A stretch of 64,000 nucleotides of DNA from Amycolatopsis nalaikhensis (lineage in GTDB: Bacteria > Actinomycetota > Actinomycetes > Mycobacteriales > Pseudonocardiaceae): NCBI RefSeq assembly GCF_030264295.1, contig NZ_CP127173.1, positions 1,123,501 to 1,187,500 on the forward strand, read 5' to 3'. Below the pieces are notes generated by a model. That model was not told the origin of the DNA, ran no database searches, and saw nothing but the letters and a program-made list of their open reading frames with translations. Of the stretch, positions 1-8,183 are shown piece by piece (the stretch's first letter is position 1; each line of letters begins with the position of its first letter). The position numbers were made by a program, and so were the translations under genes.

Positions 1-49
1 TCTGCTGGTCGTCGACCACGATCACCTTGATCGTCTGCGGCTCACCCAT
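1..49 (-). CDS. Response regulator, 5' end only (cut by window edge)
   Basis: The reverse strand gives an ATG followed by MGEPQTIKVIVVDDQQ, the first beta strand and acidic pocket (VVDDQ) of a receiver domain. The start overlaps the stop of the upstream histidine kinase by 8 bases, the usual arrangement for a NarL/LuxR-type two-component pair. Only 16 codons are inside the window, so the output domain cannot be seen. The call rests on the DDQ motif and on the gene partner. Confidence 0.8.
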   Translation of the reverse strand, partial: MGEPQTIKVIVVDDQQ

Positions 50-1196
50 GATCCCCTCCGTCGGGTTCCGGCACTTCCGCGAGCACCTGCCACTCCCCCC
101 GCTCCGGCCCGGCACACAGCCGGCCACCGACCTGGGCCAGCCGTTCCCGCATCCCGGTGACGCCGAAACCCTTCCCCTGCTTCGGTTCGCCGTCCAGCGG
201 GTTGCGGACGGCGAGGCGGACCGACTCCGGCTCGAACCCCAGCACCATCGTCACCGGACGGCCGGGCGCGTGCTTCGCGGCGTTCGTCAACGCCTCCCGC
301 GCCGTCGCCACGAGGCAGGCTACCACCGGGAAAGCGGGTGCCCGGACCTCGCCTTCGGTCCGGAAGGACACTTCGGTTTCGTTCATCTTGCCGTGCCGCT
401 GCGCGAGATCCGCCAGCGCCTGCGCGAGCGGCGGGACGTCGGCGCGCAGCGCGGCCACGGCGTTGCGGGCCTCGGCGAGCCCGTCCACGGCCAGCCGCCG
501 CGAGACCAGGATCCGTTCCAGCGCCTGGCCGTCTTCGTTCTTCTCCATCAGCGCCTCGGCCAGCTCGAGCTGCACGACCAGCGCGCCAAGGGAATTCGCG
601 AGCACGTCGTGGATCTCGCGCGCGATCCGCGTGCGTTCGTCGAGCGCGGCCGCGCGCGCCTGCTCGGCCTGCGCGCGTTTCGTCTGCTCCAGCAACGCCT
701 GCGTCTGGGCGAGGTGGATCCGGTACTGCCGCCGGTTCAGCCCGAACAGGAGGATGATCACCAGCCCGAGCGGGTTGCCGAGGGTTTCGCCGAGCGAGAC
801 GTCGGCGAGCAGGCCGCCGAGCACGCACAGCGCGATGTCGGCGCACCCGGTGGCGACGATCACCCGCACGCGCGGGGTGGTCAGCGCGGCGAACCGGCCG
901 AGCATGACGACGCCGATGACGAGCGCGGAGGTGTCCGAGGCGAGGCTGATGACGGGCGCGACGACGGTGGCCCCGGCGGCGAGCAGCCCGGCGGCGGTCC
1001 GCGGGAGTCGTTCGTGGACGAGCAGGAACCCCACCCAGCACGCGGCGGCGGCGCCGTAGGCCGTCCACACGAGTGGCTGGGTCTCCGCGGTGGTCAGCAG
1101 CGTCGCCAGGATCACGACGGACCCCAGCAGCTGCACCACCAGCCAGCCCGGCGCCACGTTCTCGGGGAGCCTCAGGCCGCGGAGCACCTTGTCCAT
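42..1196 (-). CDS. Sensor histidine kinase, HisKA_3 (NarL-partner) type
   Basis: Membrane histidine kinase of 384 residues that would autophosphorylate and pass phosphate to the adjacent response regulator. About six hydrophobic segments lie in residues 18-153, followed by a short coiled coil and the HisKA_3 phosphoacceptor block REIHDVLANSLG with His196. A HATPase_c domain follows, with an N-box (REALTNAAKHA) and G-box (KGFGVTGMRERL). There is no separate extracellular sensor domain, so the signal is probably sensed in or near the membrane. I chose ATG 1196; longer in-frame extensions lack family similarity. A CAGACT box 7 bases upstream would fit a leaderless start. The nitrilase gene is divergent. 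Confidence 0.88.
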   Translation of the reverse strand: MDKVLRGLRLPENVAPGWLVVQLLGSVVILATLLTTAETQPLVWTAYGAAAACWVGFLLVHERLPRTAAGLLAAGATVVAPVISLASDTSALVIGVVMLGRFAALTTPRVRVIVATGCADIALCVLGGLLADVSLGETLGNPLGLVIILLFGLNRRQYRIHLAQTQALLEQTKRAQAEQARAAALDERTRIAREIHDVLANSLGALVVQLELAEALMEKNEDGQALERILVSRRLAVDGLAEARNAVAALRADVPPLAQALADLAQRHGKMNETEVSFRTEGEVRAPAFPVVACLVATAREALTNAAKHAPGRPVTMVLGFEPESVRLAVRNPLDGEPKQGKGFGVTGMRERLAQVGGRLCAGPERGEWQVLAEVPEPDGGDHG

Positions 1197-1279
1197 GACC
1201 AGCAGTCTGCCGCATGATCGCCCGCCCGGCCCCCCGTGGTGGGGCAGAGTAGGGGTTGTCGGGTTTTCGCCGCCGCGCT

Positions 1280-1285
1280 TACGCT
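1280..1285 (+). promoter_or_regulatory. -10 box TACGCT, leaderless start
   Basis: TACGCT is followed by 6 bases and the GTG start of the nitrilase gene. No Shine-Dalgarno sequence is present, so the mRNA probably begins at the start codon. Confidence 0.5.
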
Positions 1286-1291
1286 TGGGCG

Positions 1292-2041
1292 GTGAAGATC
1301 GCCTGCTGGGAGGCCGCACCGGGCGGCATCTCCCCGGCCGGGCTGCGCGCGGTGGCCGCCCGCGCGGCGGCGGCGGGAGCGGCGCTGCTGGTGCTGCCCG
1401 AGCTGTCCGGCACGGGCTACCTGGACGACCCCGCGCGCCTGCGGTCCCTCGCCGAGCCGCCGGACGGGCCGCACTGCCGTGAGGTCTCGGCGATCGCGGC
1501 CGAGACGGGGATCGCGCTGGTACACGGGTGGGCCGAAGCGGACGGTCCGCACGTGTACAACTCGGCCCGCCTGGTCGGCGGGGACGGCCGCGAGCTGCTG
1601 CGCTACCGCAAGAGCCACCTGTACGGGCCGATCGAGCGCGCGGCGTTCGACCCCGGTTCCGACGGCGTGGTGCAGACGTCGTTCGACGGCGTCACGGTGG
1701 GCGTGCTGATCTGCTACGACGTCGAGTTCCCCGAAGCCGTGCGAGCGCACGCGCTGGCCGGGACGCAGCTGCTCCTCGTGCCGACGGCGTTGATGGAGCC
1801 GTGCGGCTTCGTCGCGACCGGGCTGGTGCCCGCGCGGGCGTTCGAGAACCAGCTGTTCGTCGCGTACAGCAACTGGGCGGCTCCGGCGTTCTGCGGCCTG
1901 AGCCGCGTGGTCGGCCCCGACGGCCGGGTCCGCACGGGCGACGGTCCGTTGCGGATCGCCGAGATCGACCTGGCGGAGATCCCGCCGGCTCGGCAGCTGA
2001 GCCCCTACCTGGCCGACCGGCGGCCGGAGCTGTTCGCCTGA
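1292..2041 (+). CDS. Carbon-nitrogen hydrolase (nitrilase superfamily amidase)
   Basis: Cytoplasmic amidase of 249 residues. The nitrilase triad is visible: Glu37 in LLVLPELSGTGY, Lys107 in RYRKSHLYGP and Cys141 in VLICYDVEFPE. The CYDVEFPE context resembles aliphatic amidases and omega-amidase-like or predicted carbon-nitrogen hydrolases rather than true nitrilases. The substrate cannot be told from the sequence. The start is GTG 1292; an upstream ATG at 1256 would add residues unlike the family and would ignore the -10 box at 1280. The gene stands alone, divergent from the kinase, and ends at a strong hairpin. Confidence 0.85.
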   Translation: MKIACWEAAPGGISPAGLRAVAARAAAAGAALLVLPELSGTGYLDDPARLRSLAEPPDGPHCREVSAIAAETGIALVHGWAEADGPHVYNSARLVGGDGRELLRYRKSHLYGPIERAAFDPGSDGVVQTSFDGVTVGVLICYDVEFPEAVRAHALAGTQLLLVPTALMEPCGFVATGLVPARAFENQLFVAYSNWAAPAFCGLSRVVGPDGRVRTGDGPLRIAEIDLAEIPPARQLSPYLADRRPELFA

Positions 2042-2060
2042 GACGTCCACTGTGGACGTC
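2042..2060. repeat. Perfect 9-bp inverted repeat after the nitrilase gene
   Basis: GACGTCCAC and GTGGACGTC are separated by one base, directly after the stop codon. It could fold in RNA or be a protein-binding palindrome. No U-run follows. Confidence 0.4.
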
Positions 2061-2081
2061 GCGGGCGGCTCGAGTTTCGTG

Positions 2082-2120
2082 GGTGTGGTGGCCCCCTCGC
2101 CGTTCGGGGGCCACCACACC
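2082..2120. terminator. Bidirectional hairpin terminator
   Basis: A perfect 15-bp stem (2082-2096 with 2106-2120) and a 9-base loop lie between two convergent genes, the nitrilase and the surface-protein operon. High-GC actinomycete terminators often lack a U-run, as here. Confidence 0.75.
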
Positions 2121-2122
2121 GT

Positions 2123-4180
2123 TCAGGCCGGCATGCTCTGTTTTTTCAGGGCCGCCTTGTACTGTGCCGACTTCGGTGCCGTGGTTTTGGCGGTTTGGGC
2201 TTTGGTGCGGGGTGTCTTGCCCGCGTCCTGACGGTCTCGTTTGCTGATCTGGTCCTGCTTGCGGACGGCCACCTCGCGGCTCGACGGGACGTGCACCTTC
2301 TTCTTCGGCGCGCCCGCGTCCTGGCGGTCGCGCTTGTCGAGCTGCTCCTGCTTCCGGACCGCCACCTCACGACCCGTCGGAACGTGCACCTTCTTCTTCG
2401 GCGTCCCCATGTCCTGACGGTCACGCCGGTCGAGCTGCTCCTGCTTCCGGACCGCCACCTCCCGCGGCGTCAACGGCCGCTTGAGCGTGCCGTCCTGCCG
2501 ATCGCGCGCAGCGAGCTGATCCTGCTTCCGGACCGCCAGCTCCCGCGGCGTCGGCACCTTCACCGGGTAGTGCAGGCGGACGTAGTCCTCCCACCACGTC
2601 CGGATCGGGTTCACTGCCTCGGCGTAACCGCCGTCGACCTTGACGATCTGCGGGCGGTAGGTGCGTGCCAGTGCCTCGAGGAACGTCTTGCGCTTGTGCG
2701 GGTCGGGCAGGTGGTACTTGATGATCGCGTTCTCCAGCCACCGCACGTTCTCCGGGTCCCCGGTCATCTCGGCGTCCTGCAGTCCTTGGGCCAGGCCGAA
2801 CGCGGTGGGCAGGTAGGGGTTGTCGTGGATCTCCTTGTACGAGTACGGCGGCGCGACCCCCTGCAGCATCCCCATCCCGGCCCGCACCTGCACGGCACTG
2901 CGCATCGCCGAGAAGCTGCTCAGCCGCGACGGAACCACGGGATTCCTGCCGACGGCCGTGGCCGGTTCCGGGATGGGTTGCCGCGCGCCACCGGTGCCGT
3001 CGCGCGAGGTGGGCTGTTTCGGCGTGACGGTCTTCGGCGGATCGTCGGGATCGCCCGGCCCGCCGTGCCGCCGGACCTCGTCGGCGAGCTGCCGCTGGGC
3101 CCGCTTGGTGGCGGCGGCCAGTGTCGCCCGGTGCCGGGCGGCTTCCTCGCCGGTCCGCCGGACGCGGGCATCCCGCACGATCCGGCTGCCCTTCTTGCCG
3201 GAGGACTCCCGGGTCGCCTCCGCGGCGGGTTCGACGTCCCGCCGGGCCGCCTCGTGCGCCTGCTCGGCGCGGTGGACGTTCTTCTGTTCGTCCTGGACGT
3301 GATAGCGCACGTACGAGGCCTCGTACCGCTTGGCCTTGGCCCGGGCGGCCGCGGCTTGTTCGCGGGCGACGTCGGCCCGCTCGGCGGCGGCATCGGCCTC
3401 GGGGTGGCCGGCGCGGGCGAGTCGCCGGGCGTCGGCCGCGAGGGTCCGGGCGTGCTGTTCCTTGGCCTTGGCGTCGGCGACGACCTTGGGGGCGTCACGG
3501 GCTTCCCGCTGCGTCCGCCGGTCGACCTTGCCCTGGGCGGCGCGATTCTCGGCGCGCTGGTCCCGGTTGCGCACCCAGTTGCCGACACCGGAGGCGGTCA
3601 GCCCGACGAGGGTCGCCAGTCCGGACAGGGTGAGGTCCCCCGAGACCGGCATCGAGACGGCGGGCTTACCGGGGACCTGCCCGACGAGCTGGCCCGCTTG
3701 CCGCGCCGCCTTCGTGGCGTCCTGCATGGTCTTGGTGAACTTTTCGATCTTCTCGCCGAGCGGGGCGCCGTGTTCGGTGCTCGCGTCGGCGGTCTTCCTG
3801 GTCCGCCGCTTCCGTTCGTCGGACCGGGCCGGGAGATCGCCGTCGGGGTCGGCCCTGGGCAGGTACCGCTTGCGGTCGGGATCCCAGCGGTAGTTGTCGG
3901 GCAGGTCGTCGGGCACGGACGAGTCGTAGTCGGCGTAGGCGCGCAACGCGCTGGGCGGGATCGGCACGCCGAGCTGCTTGCCGTTCTGGTAGAAGCGGAC
4001 GTTGCCATCGGCGTCGACCCGGGCCTCGAACCGCTTGTCCCCCGGAACATCGACGGCCGCGAGCCGCGCGACGGCTTGCTCAGGGGACGGCGGCGCGGAC
4101 AGCCCGGAGACGAGTACGGCGGCGGAGAGCAGCCCCGCCGCGACGGCGGTGCCCGGCAGGGGTTTGAAGAGCGGGTTCAT
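2123..4180 (-). CDS. Secreted or anchored repeat protein, function unknown
   Basis: Not recognised as a named family. The 685-residue protein starts with a hydrophobic export signal (about residues 11-30). Residues about 40-120 contain a small RFYQNGKQLGVPIP-like module. A hydrophobic patch near residue 190 may cross the membrane. A long Ala/Arg/Glu-rich probable coiled coil follows (about 215-370). The C-terminus holds four copies of a basic repeat, consensus PREVAVRKQEQLDKRDRQD, at about 545-652, three of them linked by KKKVHVP-type spacers. Such charged repeats suggest binding to polyanions or the wall. The start codon overlaps the upstream gene's stop (ATGA), so the two are co-translated. 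The gene ends at a strong terminator. Confidence 0.6.
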   Translation of the reverse strand: MNPLFKPLPGTAVAAGLLSAAVLVSGLSAPPSPEQAVARLAAVDVPGDKRFEARVDADGNVRFYQNGKQLGVPIPPSALRAYADYDSSVPDDLPDNYRWDPDRKRYLPRADPDGDLPARSDERKRRTRKTADASTEHGAPLGEKIEKFTKTMQDATKAARQAGQLVGQVPGKPAVSMPVSGDLTLSGLATLVGLTASGVGNWVRNRDQRAENRAAQGKVDRRTQREARDAPKVVADAKAKEQHARTLAADARRLARAGHPEADAAAERADVAREQAAAARAKAKRYEASYVRYHVQDEQKNVHRAEQAHEAARRDVEPAAEATRESSGKKGSRIVRDARVRRTGEEAARHRATLAAATKRAQRQLADEVRRHGGPGDPDDPPKTVTPKQPTSRDGTGGARQPIPEPATAVGRNPVVPSRLSSFSAMRSAVQVRAGMGMLQGVAPPYSYKEIHDNPYLPTAFGLAQGLQDAEMTGDPENVRWLENAIIKYHLPDPHKRKTFLEALARTYRPQIVKVDGGYAEAVNPIRTWWEDYVRLHYPVKVPTPRELAVRKQDQLAARDRQDGTLKRPLTPREVAVRKQEQLDRRDRQDMGTPKKKVHVPTGREVAVRKQEQLDKRDRQDAGAPKKKVHVPSSREVAVRKQDQISKRDRQDAGKTPRTKAQTAKTTAPKSAQYKAALKKQSMPA

Positions 4181-5460
4181 CGCTCACCCGCCGGGAGGTC
4201 GCCATCCGCGGAGCCGTGGAACGGAATGCCCTCGTGGTCGGTGCTGGACGCGGCCGCCGAGCCGGTGGCCGTCCGCTCCTCGCGGTCGTCTCGCGATGCC
4301 TCCACGGAGTCGCGGTCGTGCTTCGCCTTCGCGTGCCCGCCGCGGGAGACCTCGATCGGCTCGCCGGTCCGCGAACCGCCGCCGTGCTTCACCCCCGCAT
4401 GCCCGCCACGGGAGCTTCCGGCCGCCTTGCCAGGCCGCTTACCCGTCGGCTCGGCGGCCTTCGAGGGCGCGGGTGCCACCTCGACACCCGCGCCTTCGGT
4501 CCCGGCGAACGCCTCGGGTCCACTCGCGGTCGGCGGCTCGGCGGGTTCCGGCGCGCCGGCCAGGGCGATCGAATCGTCGCCCGCGGTGGACGAACCGGGC
4601 TGCCCCGCAGCGGCGAGCGCGGTCGGCTCGCCGAAGAACGCGGGCGACCCATCCGGAACGGCAACCAGCTCCGGCTCACCCCGGTCGGCGAGCGACTCCG
4701 GCTCGCGCGAGGACACGGCCGACTGGCTCCGACCGGTGAACAACTCCGGCCCCACCTGCGAATCACCCCGGCCGGCGAGCCGCTCCGGCTCAGCCGACCA
4801 GTCCTGACCGGCGAACAGCTCCGGCTCACCCCGGTCGGCCGGCAACGTCGGCTCACCCCGCGCGAAATCCTCCTCCCGCGCCGCGAGCGGCTCCGCCGCC
4901 GAGAACGCGGCCGGTTCGCCCCCGGCCTCGGCCCGCGACGCCGACGGCACCTCACCCGGCCCGGTCCCGGCACGCGACCCCGGCACCCCGCTCAGCCCGG
5001 CCCCGGCGCGCAAGGCCAACGGCAGCTCGACCGGCCCCGCCGACGCAGCCACTCCTCCGCGGGCCCCCGAACCGGGCAGCGGATCCGGCACCACGACCAC
5101 CGGCCACGGCGGCGCACCCGCGCCGCCCGACGCGACCGCCGGCCGCACCGGCGCAACCGGTGCCACCGGGACCACCGGGGCCGGAGCAGCCGGAACATCA
5201 GGCGCCGCGGGAACATCAGGCACCTCGGGCTCCCCCGGCGGCACCTCCACCCGGTACCCCTCGGCATCGAGATAACTCTCGATCAGCTCCTTGACCCCAT
5301 CCGGCAGCTGCCCCGCGGCGAGCTGCGTCGCGGCTGGTGATCCGTCATCACTTCCTGTGATCAAACTTGCCGTCAAGGCTCCCAGAGCGGCACTTCCCGC
5401 GAAGCCCGCCCAGACCCATGGGCGGCGGCGGCGAACCGGGCGGAACCGGCGTTTCGGCAT
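4177..5460 (-). CDS. Membrane-anchored low-complexity surface protein, function unknown
   Basis: A 427-residue protein with no recognised domain. A very basic N-terminus (MPKRRFRPVRRRR) precedes one membrane helix (about 14-35), so the bulk should be outside the cell. The outer part is rich in Pro, Ala, Gly and Glu, with irregular repeats around ELFAGQ, ERLAGR and ESLADRGEPEL, ending in a charged His/Lys/Asp tail. I chose ATG 5460 because GAGGAGG lies 8 bases upstream and the basic stretch is then N-terminal. It is the first gene of a two-gene operon with the repeat protein at 2123-4180, linked by a 4-base overlap. Low complexity means unrelated proteins would look alike. Confidence 0.6.
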   Translation of the reverse strand: MPKRRFRPVRRRRPWVWAGFAGSAALGALTASLITGSDDGSPAATQLAAGQLPDGVKELIESYLDAEGYRVEVPPGEPEVPDVPAAPDVPAAPAPVVPVAPVAPVRPAVASGGAGAPPWPVVVVPDPLPGSGARGGVAASAGPVELPLALRAGAGLSGVPGSRAGTGPGEVPSASRAEAGGEPAAFSAAEPLAAREEDFARGEPTLPADRGEPELFAGQDWSAEPERLAGRGDSQVGPELFTGRSQSAVSSREPESLADRGEPELVAVPDGSPAFFGEPTALAAAGQPGSSTAGDDSIALAGAPEPAEPPTASGPEAFAGTEGAGVEVAPAPSKAAEPTGKRPGKAAGSSRGGHAGVKHGGGSRTGEPIEVSRGGHAKAKHDRDSVEASRDDREERTATGSAAASSTDHEGIPFHGSADGDLPAGER

Positions 5461-5533
5461 CGGTGCTGTCCTCCTCGGAACTCGGTGGTCACCGCTGTCG
5501 AACCAAGCCGTCCGCGCCCTGCTCGGACAAGCA

Positions 5534-5572
5534 TTCCGGACGGTCCCGGACACTCCCGGACGGCGCTACACT
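5534..5572 (+). promoter_or_regulatory. Triple 10-bp direct repeat next to a -10 box
   Basis: Three head-to-tail 10-mers (TTCCGGACGG, TCCCGGACAC, TCCCGGACGG) at 5534-5563 abut a TACACT -10 box at 5567-5572, just upstream of the HTH-TM-ricin gene and within the divergent spacer to the surface-protein operon. Helical periodicity suggests a multimeric regulator site, possibly for the HTH protein itself. Confidence 0.5.
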
Positions 5573-5608
5573 CGCGCGACGAGTCACTCACCAGGGGGAG
5601 GAGCGACG

Positions 5609-6517
5609 GTGCCCGACGACTGGCCCGACCCGCGCGAGGCCACCGATCCGGCCGCCTTCGTCGCCGCCATGCGACGGTTGCGCGTTGTCACCGATCTGAG
5701 CTACCGGTCCCTCGAACGACGGGCCGCCAAGGCCGGCTCCGCCCTGCCCAGCTCGACCATCAGCGGTGCCCTCAGCCGGGACACCCTGCCCCGCGCCGAT
5801 CTGGTCGCCGCGTTCGTCCAAGCCTGCGGTGGGGATGCCGCCACCGTCGACCGGTGGATCTCCGTCCGGGCGGACCTCGCCGACCGGACCACGCCCGAAC
5901 CCCCGGCGCCCGAAGCACCCCGGCCGAAGCGACGGCTCGTGCTGCCGGTCGCCGTGGTCGCCGTCGTCGCCGTCGTCGCCGTCGTCATCGGCGGGCTCGT
6001 CCTGCTCAGCCGGGACACCGATGGCCAGGAGACCGCACCCAGCGGCGCCCCGGCACCCGCCGCCTCCCCGGGGTTCCGGCTCCGGCTCGCCCACACCGGC
6101 TTCTGCCTCGGCGAAGGCCGGGAACGCTTCGTCAGCCAGGCCAGGGAAGTCGTCGGCCAGCACCCCTGCGAGACCGCGTTCCCGCCGATCACCGCCGAAC
6201 CGGCCGAGGGCTCCTACCGCCTCGTCATGCGCCACCCCGACAAGGGCGTCGGCTGCGTCACCGTCGACGAGGGCGGCACGACCATCGAAGTCCTCCTCGC
6301 CGGTGGCGACTGCCAGGACGGCCGCCGTGACCAGCTGTTCACCTTCGAACCCGTCACCACGCCCGTCGCGGGCTACCGGCTCCGGTCGGTCGCCGGCGCG
6401 AAGTGGTGCGTCGGCGTCTACCAGGCCAGCGCCGACCCCGGCGTGCAGCTCATCCAAGACCCGTGCGACGGCGGGGCGCACCAGGTGTTCCTCACCGACG
6501 GCGGCCGTCCCGCCTGA
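5609..6517 (+). CDS. HTH protein with membrane helix and extracellular ricin-like domain
   Basis: A 302-residue three-part protein. Residues about 15-90 form a Xre-like helix-turn-helix region (SYRSLERRAAKAG...STISGALSRDTLP), cytoplasmic. A membrane helix follows at about 112-135 (VAVVAVVAVVAVVIGGLVLL). The outer 160 residues have paired cysteines and beta-trefoil-like repeats (FCLGEG, CVTVDEG, WCVGVYQ, QDPCDGG), as in ricin-type lectins. This layout fits a one-component membrane regulator that senses an outside ligand. GTG 5609 is chosen for the GGGGGAGGAG ribosome site; the longer in-frame extension reads through the neighbour's promoter. It is divergent from the surface-protein operon, so regulation of it or self-regulation is likely but unproven. 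Confidence 0.75.
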   Translation: MPDDWPDPREATDPAAFVAAMRRLRVVTDLSYRSLERRAAKAGSALPSSTISGALSRDTLPRADLVAAFVQACGGDAATVDRWISVRADLADRTTPEPPAPEAPRPKRRLVLPVAVVAVVAVVAVVIGGLVLLSRDTDGQETAPSGAPAPAASPGFRLRLAHTGFCLGEGRERFVSQAREVVGQHPCETAFPPITAEPAEGSYRLVMRHPDKGVGCVTVDEGGTTIEVLLAGGDCQDGRRDQLFTFEPVTTPVAGYRLRSVAGAKWCVGVYQASADPGVQLIQDPCDGGAHQVFLTDGGRPA

Positions 6518-6586
6518 CCGGCCACGCCCGTTGTGCTGCCCGAGCGGACGTTGCCACCGCCGCGACCTCGCGCGAGCGTGACCGGC

Positions 6587-8017
6587 ATGGACACCGAGGT
6601 GCTGATCGTCGGCGGCGGGCCGGTCGGGCTGACCGCGCGAGCCCTGCTCGGCCGGTGGGGTGTGCGGACGCTGCTGGTCGAGAAACGCCGTGAGCTGTCG
6701 CCGTTCCCGCGGTCGCGCCTGGTCAACGTGCGGTCGATGGAGATCTACCGCGCCCTCGGCCTCGACGCCGCGATCACGGCGGTCGCCTTCGCACGCGAGT
6801 ACGGCCGCGTCCGCTTCCGCGACACGCTGAGCGGCCCCGACCTCGCCTCCGCGCCGATGCTGGGCGTGCACGACCCGGTGCCCGCGTCCCCTGCGCTGGG
6901 CGTCGTCACTTCGCAGGACCGGCTCGAGCCCGTCCTGCTCGCCGCGGCGGACTCCCCGGTGCGATTCGGCACGGCACTCGTCGACGTCGTCGAGGAAGCC
7001 GACGATGTGAGGGCGGTGCTCGATGACGGCACCGAGGTCCACGCGGACTTCGTGCTCGCCGCCGACGGCGCGAAGTCCACGGTCCGGGACCGGCTGGGCA
7101 TCGGGACGGAGGGGCCGGGGTCGCTGGGGACCTTCACGACGGCCGTGTTCGACGCGGACCTCGGCGGCCTCCCGCCGACCGGCGTGTGCTTCACCCCGCA
7201 CGGCACGCTGACCCCGCTCTACCCGGAGGGCGGCTGGGCGTGGTTCGGCCCGACGGTCCCGGACGCCGACTGGCCAGCCGTGGTCTCGCGCGCGCTGGGC
7301 GCGGAGGTCCCGGTCGAGGTCCGGCGGGTCCAGCGGTGGGAGATGAGCGCGTTCGTCGCGACGGGCTTCCGCCGCGGGCGGGTCCTGCTGGCCGGGGACA
7401 CGGCGCACGCGGTGCCACCAATCGGCGGGCTGGGGATGAACACGGGGGTCGCCGACGTGCACAACGTGTGCTGGAAGCTGGCGGGCGTGCTCCGCGGCTG
7501 GGCGGGGACGTGCCTGCTGGACACGTACGAGGCGGAACGGCACCCGGTGGCGCACCGGACGCTCACCCAGGCGGTGGCCAACGCCCGCCGCACGATGGCG
7601 GTCCGGGACGGGGAGGTGCCGTGGTCGGAGCAGTACTTCGCCCAGCTCGGGCTGGTCCTCGGCGTCGCGTATCGCTCCTCCGCCGTGCTCGATCCGGGCG
7701 AGCTTGCCGAGCCGGGGACGGACTACGTGCCGACGCTTCGGCCGGGGCACCGGATGCCGCACTTCTGGCTGGCGCCTGGTAGGTCCACGCTCGACGCCTG
7801 CCGCGAGGGGTTCGCCCTCTTCACGACCGCTGGTGGGGCACCGGCCGGGTCTTGGCCGCTTCACGTCGAGCGGGTGACGGAGGAGCAGCTCGGGATGCGC
7901 GGTGCCCTGCTCGTGCGGCCCGACGGGCACATCGGCGCCCGCCTCGCGGATGTCGCGGAACTGCCGGGTGCGCTGGCCGCGATCACCTCGGCGGAAGCAC
8001 ACTCGCCGACCCGGTGA
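6587..8017 (+). CDS. FAD-dependent aromatic monooxygenase (PHBH fold)
   Basis: A 476-residue flavoprotein hydroxylase of the phenol hydroxylase / polyketide hydroxylase group. The N-terminal Rossmann motif is VLIVGGGPVGL; the ribose-binding motif GDTAHAVPPIGGLGMNTG lies at about residues 270-287. The C-terminal 100 residues match the thioredoxin-like tail of this group. It would use NAD(P)H and O2 to hydroxylate an aromatic ring. I took ATG 6587; GTG 6578 is possible and neither has a clear ribosome site. No biosynthetic or catabolic partner adjoins it, so the substrate is unknown. Confidence 0.85.
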   Translation: MDTEVLIVGGGPVGLTARALLGRWGVRTLLVEKRRELSPFPRSRLVNVRSMEIYRALGLDAAITAVAFAREYGRVRFRDTLSGPDLASAPMLGVHDPVPASPALGVVTSQDRLEPVLLAAADSPVRFGTALVDVVEEADDVRAVLDDGTEVHADFVLAADGAKSTVRDRLGIGTEGPGSLGTFTTAVFDADLGGLPPTGVCFTPHGTLTPLYPEGGWAWFGPTVPDADWPAVVSRALGAEVPVEVRRVQRWEMSAFVATGFRRGRVLLAGDTAHAVPPIGGLGMNTGVADVHNVCWKLAGVLRGWAGTCLLDTYEAERHPVAHRTLTQAVANARRTMAVRDGEVPWSEQYFAQLGLVLGVAYRSSAVLDPGELAEPGTDYVPTLRPGHRMPHFWLAPGRSTLDACREGFALFTTAGGAPAGSWPLHVERVTEEQLGMRGALLVRPDGHIGARLADVAELPGALAAITSAEAHSPTR

Positions 8018-8133
8018 CGGGGAGCCGGGTCTGCCGCTGGAGCAGCCTCGGGCGGCGGCCAGCCCGGTCCGCGCCGAGACCAGCCCCGGCACAGCCCGCC
8101 ACCTCATTGAGATCGCCCTGAGCACGCCGGGAA

Positions 8134-8168
8134 GCCTGTTCCGGTGCGGCGACCACACCGGAACAGGC
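8134..8168. terminator. Bidirectional hairpin terminator
   Basis: A perfect 13-bp stem (8134-8146 with 8156-8168) with a 9-base loop sits between the converging monooxygenase and CE4 esterase genes. Confidence 0.7.
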
Positions 8169-8183
8169 CCCGCCGCCCCCGGC

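Noticed and set aside
1221..1260. A further copy of the 22-bp operator near the first kinase gene
   Set aside because: GTGGTGGGGCAGAGTAGGGG shares only part of the pattern and lacks the paired arms.
2195..4807. Long plus-strand open frame (870 codons) opposite the surface-protein genes
   Set aside because: It is antisense to genes with ribosome sites, signals and repeats; its translation is low-complexity and has no domain. GC-rich DNA gives such shadows.
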